From: Cercospora beticola
Lineage: Eukaryota > Ascomycota > Dothideomycetes > Mycosphaerellales > Mycosphaerellaceae
NCBI RefSeq assembly: GCF_033473495.1
Contig: NC_088936.1
Location: 3,162,001-3,226,000, forward strand
Length of the DNA stretch: 64,000 bases
Direction: 5' to 3'
Positions 34,098 through 47,430 of the stretch are shown in pieces. Positions within the stretch are counted from its first letter, which is position 1. Every line of letters begins with the position of its first letter. Under the pieces are notes generated by a model that was not told the DNA's origin, searched no databases, and saw nothing but the letters and a program-made list of their open reading frames with translations. The translations under genes and the position numbers were made by a program.

Positions 34098-37000
34098 CTT
34101 TTACGTACCTCTTCGTATTACTATAGATATAGTTAATAAGCGTATATATATAGAAATTAGAAAGTAGAACGCCGTACTAAGTTACTATAGACTCGAGTAT
34201 AGTAGAATAGTAGAAGGAATTAATAATAACTTACTCTAATCTACTTATAAGCCTTTAATATAGCAAATAAGTATAGTAGCGGTAAGGCGCTATAGCGTCG
34301 CTCGCGTCCGAGTATCCTACGTAATTCTCTTTTTAACTCTAGAGTCGAGTTATAGATATTCGACTAAGATAATAGCTCGGGCTCTAGCTACTCTAACCTT
34401 ACCGAGTATCTTAACTATAAAGGTTATATTTCGAGCAAGCTACCTACTATCGAAGAGATAGTAGAAGAAGAAGAAACTAATATTAAAGGCCGTATCGACT
34501 TAGTATATTTCGTACGACTCGACGATATCTATAAAGAAGAAGATAGCGAGCTATTTATTATAATCGACTATATTCTCGTAGAAAACGAAACAGATAATAG
34601 TACTAAGCGACTATTACTATAGATTAAGAAACTCCTAGTAGTCTAGTACTAAGGTCTTAACGTTATAGACTTTATTAAGTTAGTATAATAGAAGCCGATA
34701 CTTACTTACTCGCTTATCTTTATACTATAGAAGGACTATTAGGATTTAGTTAGCTAGATTAAACTACTATAATAGGCTAATAACCTTAATAAGAAGAAGC
34801 TCGAGTATATTTCGGAGTTATTTCGAGAATAATCTAAGCTACTTACTACTTCTAAGTTAAGGATTAAAGAACTCGAGAAGCTACTATATAATAACTCGGA
34901 CGAGCGCGTATCGGAACTAGCTATAAAGATAGAGAAGTACTAAGGCTAGCTTCGGGAAGTTAAGTAGGTACTTATTAAGTCTAAGAGCTAGGTAAAAGAG
35001 CTAGAAGAGGCGGTACTATTTACCTAGTAGGATCTTAATAATATTAATAAGGACTACTAGGATTAGATTAAATTACTAAAAGCTAAGGTAGCGTAGCTTA
35101 AGAAGGACTCTAACTACGCCTATAGCTATAGCTACTATACTTAGTTAGAAGAAGAGATAGAGCGTTTCCGAGAGACTCTCTACTATAGCTATAATAACCT
35201 ATCTCTATCTAATAACTCTAGTACTAACGATAATAGTAGTCGTAGCTATAGCTATAGCCGTCGCTATCCGATAAAGAAGAGTAATAAGAGCTTAAAGAAA
35301 AACGACTCTATTAATATTTCTAACGACGAAGGTATAGTAGTATTAAAGTATCGCTATACTATAATAGGAGATTACGGCCTAGTATAGTACGATCCTATAT
35401 AGTCTATTAGAGTTAAAGAATTATCGCGTAATAAGGTCTAGAAGTTTACTAATAAGGGCGAACTTTTATATAAAGAGTAGTAGTTATAGATAGAGAATAA
35501 ATTCGATAGTATTATCTTTAAAGACGTCGGTTATACTTTACGCTAGACTTATAACTAGGTTAGAGGAGAGGTTTAGCGTTAGCTTAAGCCTATAGTACCT
35601 ACTAAGATATAGAATAAGGAAAATATAGTAGATAACTTTATCTTAGTATAATATATAATAAAGTATATTAAGGAGAACTAGAGTCTTCGAGACGAGATAG
35701 GCAAGGCCTATTAAGACTAGTATATATTAAAGATAGGAGAAAACGAGAAGTTCTCTACTTTCTACTATAAGTATTAGATAGCCTATACCTACGTTAAGCT
35801 CTTACTAGAAACCGAGATCTACCTATTTTAAAGTAAGCTTAACGATAACTACGATAGCTACCTTACTAGACTAGAGTTCTCGTCTATTATAAGTATAGTT
35901 AAGAAGTATTAGAAGATTAAGGTCGACTTAGAGCGTTAGGCTACTACTTATCTAAAGAAGACTAACGACGATAAGAAGAATATAAAGAAGGACGATAAGA
36001 AGAGTAGTAGTAGTTATAGAGATAGTCGTAGCGGAGCTAATAAGACTAGAGGTTCTAATAATAGCAATACTATACCGAAGCTACCTTAGGAGAATCGACT
36101 AGCTATATTTAAGAACTTACTACTGCTATCTAAGTTATACTATACTACTCTAATAAAGGAAGGCAAGTACTATAAGTATTAATAGTACGATTATATAAAG
36201 AACTCTAAGGCCTACCTACTATTCGCTTATACTATACTATACTAGGATAATAAGAAGCCTAACGCCTCTTCCTCGAACGTAACTAAGAATACTAGTATTT
36301 CGGGAAATACTTAGTCTGCCTCTTAAGCGTAAGGAGCGGTAGACTAAATAACGAGTTACGAGAAGAGCTACTATTACCGAGAATACTAGTAGCAATCTTA
36401 CTCCCTAAAATTACTAACTATATAGTAGTAGTAGGTAGAGTAAATAGAAATTATACTATAATATTCCTTAATAATAGTACTAACTCTATATACGTAAACT
36501 CGTCTTTTGCGTATAACTCGAAGAATAATATAAGAATCGCAAAGCTAGATAAGCCTCTAGTTATAGGTCTAGCCGATAGTAGTATGTCTTTATATATAAT
36601 TATAGAATACGCTAAAGTACCTCTTTAGCTAGGTAGTTACGTTAAGAAAGTTCCGTACTAGGTAGCTTAGATTAACTATAATATAACGCTTAGAAAGATA
36701 TAGTACGAAGATTACGACCCGAAGAAGAGATACCGAGATAGAGTAGTAATCTTTAATAATAAGTAATATCTAGAAAGCTATACTAATAGTAAGATAGTAC
36801 GAGTACTAATAATTAAAGGAGCCCGCCTAGGCAAACTACTAGTAATAGAACTGCCTATAGTCGGTATTAAGAACGTTAGTTACGACGATATTATCGATAT
36901 CTAAGAAATCGGGTTATAAGCCTATATAATAATATCTCGATAATAGAGCGCTAAGATATATCTTATCTATATTAATCTATAAGAAAGCAACTAGTATAAG

Positions 37001-40000
37001 AGTCTAGCGGATCCGATTACTACGATAACGCTAATAGCTTATAGGATAATAGTCCGATATACGCAATCTAGTAATAAGGCCTTTAAATATATAATATATA
37101 TCGATAATAGCGTAGTAGATATTATAGACTAAGGTTCTTTAACTATAAATACGCTATTAGTTTCTAATATAGAAGTGTTTATATTAGATAAGGATAAGGA
37201 CTAGTTACCGGAGAAGCTGCCTATAGAATATAGCGACTAGAAGGATATATTCTTAAGGCGTATAGCAGACGAGCTACCTCTATACTATCCGAGTATTAAT
37301 ATAGAGATTAAGTTAAAGGATAACGCTTAACTATCTTTTAAGAGACTATATCTAATATCGAACGCTAAGAACGACGTCGTAAAGAAGTAGATTAATAAGT
37401 AGCTAGAGAAAGGCAATATATAGAAGAGTAACTCTTCTACTACTTCCTCGGTTATTATTATTAAGAAACCTAGAGGTAGCCTATAAGTATATATCGACTA
37501 CCGAGTATTAAACGCAATTATAGTAAAGTCTAGGTACTCTATCTCTTTAATATAGAATACCTTAAACCGAATTAGTAGGAAGAAGTAGTTTATAAAGCTT
37601 AACGTAATTATAGCTTTTAATCGTATTCGTATTACGTAGGGACACGAATAGAAAACCGTATTTACGACTCGTTATAGGCAGTTCGAGTGCTTAGTAATGC
37701 CCTTCGGCCTTTATAATATACCTAGGACATTCTAGTCTTATATAAACGACTCTATAAAAGAGTTCTTAGACGACTTTGTTTTAGTATATATCGACGACTT
37801 GCTTATCTTTAGTAATACGCTAGAGGAATATAAGCGATATATAGCTATAGTACTAGAAAAGATAGCTAAGGTAGGTTTATAGCTTAATATCGATAAATAC
37901 GAATTCTATATATAGGAAACTAAGTATCTTAGGCTAATTATTAGCAAGGACGGTATTCGGATAGATTCTAAGAAGGTCCGGGCGATTTAAGAATAGTAGA
38001 CTCCTTAGAAGCTAAACGATATACTCGTATTCCTTAGATTCGCTAGGTTTTACTAGCGCTTTATTAAGAACTTTAGCTATATCGTATTACTAATAGTAGT
38101 ACTAACTAAGACTAAGAACTCTCTACTATAGGTATAGACTAACGAATATTAGTAGGCGTTTAATAGTTTAAAGAAGGCTTTTATAGAAGTACTAGTTCTA
38201 GCTATATTTAAGCTAGAACTAGAGACGATACTAGAAACTAATACCTCGGACTTCGTTATAGTAGTAGTCCTATTATAGAGAGGTTATAATAGTATCCTTA
38301 GACCTATTGCCTTTCTATCTAAAAAGATAACGCCTATAGAATATAACTACGATATCTATAATAAGGAACTAATAGCTATTATAAAAGCCTTCGAGGAATA
38401 GAGACTAGAACTATCTACTATAGAATACGTAGAAGAATTCGAGAACCTACTAGGTAATTAAGATAAGCTAATTCTAGTCCTTTCCGATTATAAGAATCTT
38501 AAGTACTTTATATTAACTAAGTAACTTAATCGTAGATAGGTACGCTAGGCCGAATTCCTCTCTAGGTTTAACTTTAAAATTACGTATCGTCTAGGTATCT
38601 AGAGCACGAAACCGGATAGTTTAATACGACGTACGTAAGATCTACTAATAGGTAGCGATAACGAATATATTAAGTATTAAGAATATATCCTCCTACTATT
38701 CGATCGTTTTCTATACGCTACTACGAGCGCGATTATAGAAGAAGATACCGATACTAATATAGAGGATAGAGGAGTTCCGTTTAATCTACCTAATTACGCT
38801 ATAGATACTAATACCGAGCCTTAGGACGAGGATAAGATCTCTCTAAATCTCGTAATCTAGTAGTTATATACGTCTAACGAGGAAGTATAGAAGGTAGTTA
38901 AGTAGCTCGAAGCGGGTAAGCTCTATCCGATACTAAGGAAGTATAAGATCTACTATACGAGTACTATAGATAGTTTAATCTACGTATAAAATAGGTATAG
39001 CAAATAATATTTATACTTACTACTAAGCGATAATCCTACGAATAAGGTTCGTACTCGAGTAATAGAAGTATATTACGATATACTTTCTATAGAGTATCTA
39101 GGTCGTACTAAAATACTAGATCTACTAGTATAATCGTATTACTAGCCTAGTATTTCGTAGTCTATATAATAATATATCTATAACTATAGAACGTACCGAA
39201 GAACTAAGCCGTTATAAGATTAGTACTTAGGCCTACTCTAACCTCTTCCGATCCTCTTTTAGCTATAGGATAATATAGCTATAGACTTCGTCGTTAATCT
39301 ACTAGTAAGCTATAGTAGCCTTAACTATAACGAGTATAGAAATATCCTTATAGTAACTAATAGACTCGGAAAAGAGAAGTACCTAATAGAGGTAGACTCG
39401 ATAACGGTAGAATACTATACTCTAGTTTTTATTAACCGGGTTTATAAGCACTATAGGCTGCCGCTACGTATTACTTCTAATAGAGGATTATAATAGGTAT
39501 TAGCGTTCTAGAAGCGTTTATACTAGATTTTAAAGATCGAATAAGCGATATCCTCTATATACTACTCCGAGATAGATAGATAGGCCGAGAATACTAATAA
39601 GGCTATAGAGTAATACCTGCGTACCTTTGTCGTATATACTTAAGATAACTAGGTTAATTAGCTAGTATTATATAAGTTCGCTCTAAACAATTACGTATTA
39701 GAAAGTATAGGCGTCTCGGCGTTCTTTATAGAAACTATACGTAATCTATATACTAAATTCGATACGATACTACTACTATTACTACTTCTGCGATAGTAGT
39801 AGCTCGACGCCTAGAAGGCTACTAAATTTATAGAACGTATATAGTAGATATAATTATAGCTCTATAAGAATATAGTACTAGCCTAAGCGACTTAAGCTAA
39901 CTATACTAACTACTACTAGGATCTAGTATCGTAGTACTAGGTCGGCGATATAGTATATATTAGTACTAAGAACTAGAAGACTACTCGGCTAGCGAAGAAA

Positions 40001-40965
40001 CTCGATAATAAGTAGGCGGGCCCTTATCTAGTATCTACTATACTCGAAGGCACTTATCGACTCGAACTACTACTAATAATAGGAGTCGCTAATACCTTCT
40101 ATATATCGTTATTAAGAGTAGTAGCTAACGACCTATTACTAGAATAGAACTCTCTACTACTACTACCTATAGAGGTATAGAGGGAAGACAGAGTTACTAA
40201 TAAGGAATACGTCGTCGAGAAGATTATAGATTCTAAATAGCGTACGCTATAGAGATATACCTCTAGAGAAGGCAAGAAACAAAAGCTTTAGTATAAGATT
40301 AAGTAGTAAGAGTATAGAAACGATACGATATAGGAGCCGGCCGAAGAAGTTATAGAGTACGCTACTACTTCTATTATAGATTTCTACTATAACTACTCTA
40401 CGAAGTCTAAACCTAATATTATAATTACCTCTAATAGCTAGATTCTAAACGAGTTTACTCGCCGTATAGTATATACTAGAGAGCAACTATAGCTCTAAGC
40501 TTCGAGAACCTTATCGTCTAATATACCTATTTAGTAGTAGCTATATATTAGTATTAGACCTTTAGAAGTATTATCTTAAAATATATTAGTATTAAGCTTA
40601 TTAGGCAGAAGTATTACTTAGAGGTCTTACTTTAAAAAAGGTAACTTTAGTAGGACAATTAGTAGCGATAAGTAATAGAGCGATAGTAGTTAAAACTCTA
40701 TAACTATATCTACTCGATAGTAGCTAGTATAGGATATTAGTAACGAGTCTATAGCTCTACTAGTAAACAAGGCTATAACTATATACTTAAGCGATACTTA
40801 TTATATATCGCTATAGTACTCTAACGAAGACTCTAACGATAGCGGCGTAGAGCTTAATAGATAGATAGATATAGGATTAGGTCTAGAAGACGATATAGTA
40901 TTTATAAACGTAATACGTATTATAAGGTATTACGATAGAACGTAACCTTTTAAGAGAGAGAGTAG

Positions 40966-41129
40966 TATTATAGGTAGAGACTAGATTTACTTAAATTATA
41001 TAATCGGAACGGGCCGTCCTATCTTAGCGCTAGCGTCCGGCCTATATAGATACCTCGTCCCTAGGACCTCTTTCTAGACTCGTATATAAACTTCCGAATA
41101 TATAAGGTTACTCCGAACGACTCGTTATA
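40966..41129 (+). repeat. Gypsy-1 3' LTR
   Basis: An uninterrupted 164-base copy. Its differences from the 5' LTR that I found are all C/T or G/A, as RIP makes. Confidence 0.9.
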
Positions 41130-42025
41130 GTATCTTTAACTAGAGGTTCTTTATAGATAATAGAACTAAGTCGCTAACTTTAAATTCTATTAGCTAGTAC
41201 TTCTAATTAAAGTACTTAGCCTAAGATTCGCTTACTTATTACTAGCGCTTAGTTAGCTCTTTATAGTTCTGCTTTAACCTTTCTATAGTATTCTTCGCTA
41301 CTAGTACTTCTCTCCGAAGAAGCGCGTCTCGAGCTTTACTTACGTCTCTCTTATACGTTTCTATAGAAAGATCTAAGTTAAACTTATATACTACTCGAAA
41401 TAGTAATATCTTAAGTATAGTATTCGTACTATTATTATACGCGAATTCTACTAACGATAGGATAGACGCCTAGTCGTCTTATTACTTACTATAATAGATA
41501 CGTAGGTACTACTTAAGCGTCTAGTTTACGCGCTCGGTTTAACTATTAGTCTATAGGTAGAATATAGTACTTAGCCTACGTTTTATATATATCTTATAGT
41601 AGAAGTCTAACTAGAACTAGCTAGTAAAGACTAAGCCTCTATCGCTTATAATACTAGCTAGTACGCTATATAGTTATATTACTTTATTAATTAGGATATT
41701 TATAAGCTCTATACTAGTATAGCGCTTTATCGTTCGGATAAAAGTTACTATTTTCGAGTAACGATCTATAATTATAAGGATCGCGTCGAAGATATAGCCG
41801 TTCTACTTACTAGGTAGAAGATCTATAATAAAGTCTATAGATAAATTCTTCTAAAGATAGTTAGATAGTAGGAGCGTAGCTATCTTACTATAGAGGCGAT
41901 AGCGCCTCGCTTTTGCCTTCTAATAGCTACTATACTACTCGATATACTATCTTATATCGTTACTAACCTCTAGCTACTAGTACTTCCGCTTAACTAACTC
42001 TACTATCTTATCTTTATTAAAATAG

Positions 42026-43070
42026 ATAGATAATTCTTATACGCCGGTCTACCTCTTTTAACTAGAGTAAGCAGTACGCCCTATATTTTTCCGTAGGTAG
42101 AAAAGCTCTCGTACTAGTACTCTAGCAGAAAAACCCTCTCGTATCTTTATGTTTTATAGTAAGCTCTATATAGCCTACCGCTTCTATAGTTTCTAGTTCT
42201 CCTTAGGACAATTTGTATTATCTTAACAGTTTATTAGATCCTTTATAATATAGTTTTCCTTAGTTATTTCTTATATTACTAAGTACTTAGGAGCCCGATC
42301 CTCTTACCTACTAGCTTAGGGACTCTAGCCTATATATATAGTCTTTATCCCTATACTAGTATCTATATTAATCCTATATCTAACTCTTTCTTGCTAGTTC
42401 CTAGAGTAGGTGTCTCCCTATATAAATTCTACTTAGATTTTAACTTTCCTTAGTACCTAGTTATATAACCTATATCTAGAGAAATTCTAGTTTTTATAGA
42501 ATATCTAGAATAGTAGTAGGTATCTTTATAGGCAGCTCTAAGTATAGTATAGAGTTAGATAGCTTATATTAGATACTCTACCTTTAGACTTAAGGTTTCT
42601 AGAGGGCTCTAGAGTAGGGGACTAGTCTGCCCTAGAGTCTTCTATTTAGATAAAAGGCTTCTAGTAGCTAATTATCCTAGTATCTATAGAGGTTCTGCTA
42701 TTCCTTTCTTCTATTTCTACTATCCTTACTCTTTCTTATTAAAGCCTTCCTTTAGATATACTTAGTTCCTCCTCTTTAGCCTATTTAGAGCCTAGGTTAC
42801 TACTCTAGCCTCTAGACCTATAGTAGTATTTACTACCTAGAAGGGCTATCCCGTAGTCGAGTATTAGAATCTTATAGTAGTTATACTACGCTAGCGTCGT
42901 CTTCGTGTTCTTAGGAGCTCTCTAGTCTCCCTAGGTCGAAATTCTAGACTTTTTGTCGCCTTCTTCCTGCCTCTATAAGTGCCTAGCTGCCCTATACTTT
43001 ACTAGTATAGCCGAAGCTATCTATTTCTACTTGCGACCGCGTAGAGGTATATAATAGGACTTCGTAGGCC
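42026..43070 (-). mobile_element. S2: short LINE-tailed element in Gypsy-2 (1.05 kb)
   Basis: A 13-base TSD, TTTATTAAAATAG, flanks it (42013-42025 and 43071-43083), with Gypsy-2 sequence on both sides. The tail is at the left (atagataattcttatacgc) and the fixed other end at the right (acttcgtagg then cc). No coding content is recognised. It is the left partner of the tandem duplication. Confidence 0.85.
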
Positions 43071-43277
43071 TTTATTAAAATAGCTTACTAGAATATCGTC
43101 GTAGTATATATAGATTATCTACGTCTATAATACTAGGTCGTTCGGTAGATATAGGGCTTCTTTCTAGTATATATAGCTATCCTTAACGGTATATTTCTCG
43201 CTCGCTATACCTTCGCGTTCGGCCTACTCGTATAGTACTTTTGCTTTTAGATCGAGCTATACTAATATAGTAGTATA

Positions 43278-43493
43278 TATTACGATTTAAGATTCTATAG
43301 ATACTATATCTCTCTATCTAATAGTTAGGCCTTAGGTAAGTAGTACCTTAGGCTTTAGGAATTCTTAGTAGAGAGTATTTCTTTATAGGCTTATAGTAGA
43401 TAGCAACCTAAGCCTCTCTAACTACTTACTTCGGAGAGTTTTACTTTGCCTTATTCTACTATACCTAGATAGGTTAGACTCTAATATTTAATA
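43278..43493 (+). repeat. Solo X LTR (unit 1)
   Basis: A 216-base X LTR without internal sequence, flanked by GTATA on both sides (43273-43277 and 43494-43498). It lies within Gypsy-2. Confidence 0.9.
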
Positions 43494-43675
43494 GTATACT
43501 TAATAATTATATCTAAGACGTTAGTATATAGCTACTCTTATATAGTAATAGCGCTAGCGACTCGTAAGAGTAGAGTAAAGCTAAATAGACGAACCGAATA
43601 GTTAATCGCTACTATAATATATCTACTATCGAGTAGCGCTACCTCTCTACTCTTAACTACTACTATAACTACTTT

Positions 43676-46006
43676 TGTTACGATTTAAGATTCTATAGAT
43701 ACTATATCTCTCTATCTAATAGTTAGGCTTTAGGCAAGTAGTGCCTTAGGCTTTAGGAATTCTTAGCAGAGAGTATTTCTTTATAGGCTTATAGTAGATA
43801 GTAACCTAAGCCTCTCTAACTACTTACTATAGGGGGTTTTACTTTGCCTTATTCCGCTATACCTAGACAGGTTAGACCCCTATATTTAATAGGTTATAAG
43901 CCCGGGTTTATATCGTAGCCGGAAAGCTAGGAGCTAGAGGATATAATAGTAAGTACTCCCGGTAGAAGTTAAGGTACTCTAGTAAGAGACTTAAAGGCAA
44001 TAGTAGGATCTAAAGCTATAAAAGAGTTAGAAGTAAGAGGAGTAGTCTTATAGGCATAAACTAGATAGTAGAAAGAATAGTATATATAGATAGATAGGAT
44101 GTCTAATATATATTAGTCCTAAGTAGAAGGATATACTATATAGCTATATAAAGATAGAGAACAAACTCTATAAGGCACTTAGGCTAGGTACTTAGTAAAC
44201 AAAAGTTATAGTCTAATAATACTAGGAGTTAGTCTAGTATTTCCCTACTACTAGAAAGTAGAAGAGGACAAAGTTAGAAGAGTAGTTAGGCTATTAGAGA
44301 GAGAAGGAGTCTCCTAAAGATAGCTATATAGATAGAACTTACTACCTATTTAAAGGAAGATCTTATAAGGCTAGAGGATTAGTTTATACTAGGCAGGTTA
44401 TATTTAGTTAGGATAGTTATAAGGTAGGTTCTAGAGAGACCTACTATTAGCTAATAATACTTTAGAGACTAACTAAACCTCTTACTATCTCTAGAATCTA
44501 AAGGAGGATTAGATAATTAGGCCCTAGAGGCCTAATTAGACAAACTAATACACCTAAGATTAAGAGGAGTTATAAACCTACCTTTATTATAAATATAGTA
44601 GTACTAGGAGGTTCCTATACTAAAGAGTACTAGAGAGGTATACTCCTTTAGCTATTAATATATATACTATATATAAGGCCTAGAGTATAATACCTGCCCT
44701 AGAGCTACCTAGAAGATAGAGTCCTATAAGCTCTAGCTAAGAGAGAGGAGTCTTAGTATAGTTAATCCTCTACTAGATAGTCTAGTATAAGGGAATTTCT
44801 ACCTATATATATACTAAGAACTAAATACTAAGGTATATAGGTCTTTTACTATATAAAACAAATTTATTTCTTAGCTATAGTTAGAAGAACTTAGTAATAT
44901 ATATACCTAAAGTTAACCCTTTAGAAGATAAGATAGGAATAAGACAAGATAAATAGTTCTTTAGCAAAGAGACTATATCTAGTACTCTCTAAGAAGAACT
45001 TAGAATAATAGTTTAGAAAGATAGCTATATTCCTTAAGAGAGAAGACCTATACTTAACTATTAAGACCTTAATATCTATCCTAATAACTAATAAGGCAAA
45101 CTATAAAGCAATCTACTAGATTTAGCTTTATATTAGTAAAGAGGATAAAGAGGTAGTATTAGAGAAAGAGATAGCAAAGGCTATCTAGTAAGAGCTAAAG
45201 AAGAAGTATAAGGACAATAAAGTATTAGGAAGGAAACTAGTATAGTAGTACTTTACCTTTTAAATAACAAGTTTATAGAGTATATTACAAGTATAGTTAA
45301 GCTTACTATTACTTAGAAAGAAGATAAGAGAGGCCTAGCTAGTAATAGCAGAGATAGTTAAACCTAAGAATAGAATCTAAGTTCTGCTTAGTAGTCTACC
45401 TAAATCTTAGTTATCTATTAGAGATACTATAGATACCTAACTATACTTGTTACCTAATAATATTCTTTCTATTCTAGAAAAGAAAGAAGTAGGGATGCCT
45501 AGGTAACCTAAACTAGAGGGAGGATTAGAGCCTTTAGCTTATACTATAAGAGCTATATAGAGATAATAATAAGGGAGAAAGAGGATAGACAACTTAGAGT
45601 TATTTAAAGCTAGGTAGTATACTCTATATTAAGAGAAGGGATACTTGCTATTAAGCTATTAGTATCTAGAACCTATAAGAAGTATAGTCTTAGCTTTTAG
45701 AGATATAGGTAAGGCAAGAGCCTTTGCTATAATAGAGGATAAGACTAAGGAAAGGTAACTAGCTATTAAGAGATAGGCTATTAGAGGGAGTATTACGATT
45801 TGAGATTCTATAGACACTATATCTCTCTATCTAATAGTTAGGCTTTAGGTAAGTAGTGCCTTAGGCTTTAGGAATTCTTAGTAGAGAGTATTTCTTTATA
45901 GGCTTACAGTAGATAGCAACCTAAGCCTCTCTAACTACTTACTATAGAGGGTTTTACTTTGCCTTATTCCGCTATACCTAGATAGGTTAGACCCCTATAT
46001 TTAATA
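43676..46006 (+). mobile_element. X2: complete 2.33-kb LTR element (unit 1)
   Basis: LTRs are 43676-43891 and 45791-46006 (216 bases each), with TSD ACTTT at 43671-43675 and 46007-46011. The left LTR keeps its original TG start. GGTTATAAGCCCGGG follows it. The 1.9-kb interior shows no reverse transcriptase, integrase or protease motif, so it probably depends on another element's enzymes. A purine tract (agagggag) precedes the 3' LTR. Confidence 0.88.
43892..43906 (+). promoter_or_regulatory. X2 primer binding site (half-tRNA type)
   Basis: GGTTATAAGCCCGGG touches the left LTR and matches the Copia primer site. Both fit the anticodon arm of initiator tRNA-Met after undoing one TG-to-TA change. 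Confidence 0.55.
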
Positions 46007-46382
46007 ACTTTTAGAGTATCTAACTAAGCCTAGTAAGTAGCTTTTATATAGGTAATAACTAGGCTACTTATAGATATAGTACTCTATACCTAGAGTTTCT
46101 ACTATAGTAATAGTAGGAGGTTACTTATCTCCTTCGCTTCTTATATATAGTCGCTACGTCTAGATAGCGTATCGGCTAGGTTAAGCTTACTAGCTCGATA
46201 GCTAATAGTAAAATTAAAGAGAGTAAGGAATATTACTTACTTTACTTATCTACCTATTAACTACTTAACGCCTATAAATCCCTTAAGGTTAGCGTAATTA
46301 ATAAGTATCTTAACCTTATACGTAGTGCCTTCGAAGTATAGTCGCTATATCTTAAATACCTTAACTACTATAAGTAGTTCCT

Positions 46383-47430
46383 TATTAGAAAGTATAGTCT
46401 AGTTAGATATTCTAAGAGATACTTTAGAGATTAGAGTTAGGTAATATAGGTTATATAATACTAGGTTATATAACCTAGCTAATACCTATCTTAGGAGTAA
46501 GATATAACCTATAACTAATAAATATAATTAACTCGGTTAGTTCCTACTTATTATCTCTACTTCTACTATATTATATCTATCCGACGAGTGCCTATAAGAA
46601 TATAATTTAATAGATTATAAGCCCGAGTTTATAGAGAGGCTCTAAGTAGAAAGAGTTAGCCTTCTTATTCTTAAAGTAATATATATTACCTCTTATAGGA
46701 CCTATAGTATTAACTAGATAGAGAAGTAGGAAAAGATTATAAGAGAGACTAGAAGTATATCCTATCTATACTATCTTAAAGCTTTAGAAGATCCTAGTTA
46801 TAAGCTAGAAGTCTCTAAAGAGTAGATAAGATAGAGAAAAGTCTAGTAAGGTATACTCTACTTTAAAAGAGAAGTATACTAAAGAAGTATAAAGAGGAAA
46901 GAATTAGCTTTAGACTATAGTATCTAAGTAGATAAGACTAGGCCTAAGTACTAAGTACTACTAATACTTTAGAACTAGCTAGTAGTACTCTTCTAAGAAA
47001 GTAGATCTTTTAGAAGTTCTCTATCTAAGAATCTAACTAACTCCTATAAAAGAGAAGAGTCCTTAGATACCTTAGCTAAAAAAGAAGAGTCTTAGTAACT
47101 AGGGAAGGCAGAAATCTAGAAGCTACTAATTAGATTAAAAAAGCTTATATTTCTAGAGTTTAGATTTATTTATTTAATTTTATAGAAATAGATTTAATAA
47201 GTAAATTAGATAGAAGGAGAATACTAATTCTAATAAAGAAGAACTAGAGACTATAGTTTAAGCTATAGAAGAATATACTTAGAGGAAAAGAAATCTTCTA
47301 GATAATCTTAGACTTAAAGAGATTATTAGTACCTACTCTAGCTAAATCTAAAGCATCTAAGGCTTTATTAAGTAAAGGGAAAGGCACTACATTTTTAGAG
47401 TTTAGTCTAAAATAGTAGAAGGATAATATA
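46383..47430 (+). mobile_element. Copia-2 5' end, unit-1 copy
   Basis: The 5' LTR (46383-46612, 230 bases) and about 0.8 kb of interior of the Copia-1 family, inserted in the Gypsy-2 RNase H region. The sequence stops at 47430, where S3 begins, and resumes only after S4 in the next unit. It is the duplicated front of Copia-2. Confidence 0.88.

Larger units (their letters stand above)
27825..41129 (+). mobile_element. Gypsy-1: plus-strand chromovirus (about 7.2 kb without insert)
   Basis: LTRs of 164 bases flank it: the left one is 27825-27945 plus 34055-34097 (split by Copia-1), the right one 40966-41129. GTATC precedes (27820-27824) and follows (41130-41134) as an exact TSD. Decayed domains run in order. 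First a long coiled-coil Gag, with a zinc-knuckle-like segment near 36168-36215 whose Cys codons read Tyr, then a protease region. Reverse transcriptase lies at about 37450-38100, with VMPFGLYNIP and YIDD at 37787-37798. RNase H, integrase (about 39.2-40.0 kb) and a chromodomain (about 40.2-40.37 kb, EYVVEKIIDS then EPAEEVIEY) follow. A purine-rich tract (aagagagagag) precedes the 3' LTR. Confidence 0.9.
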
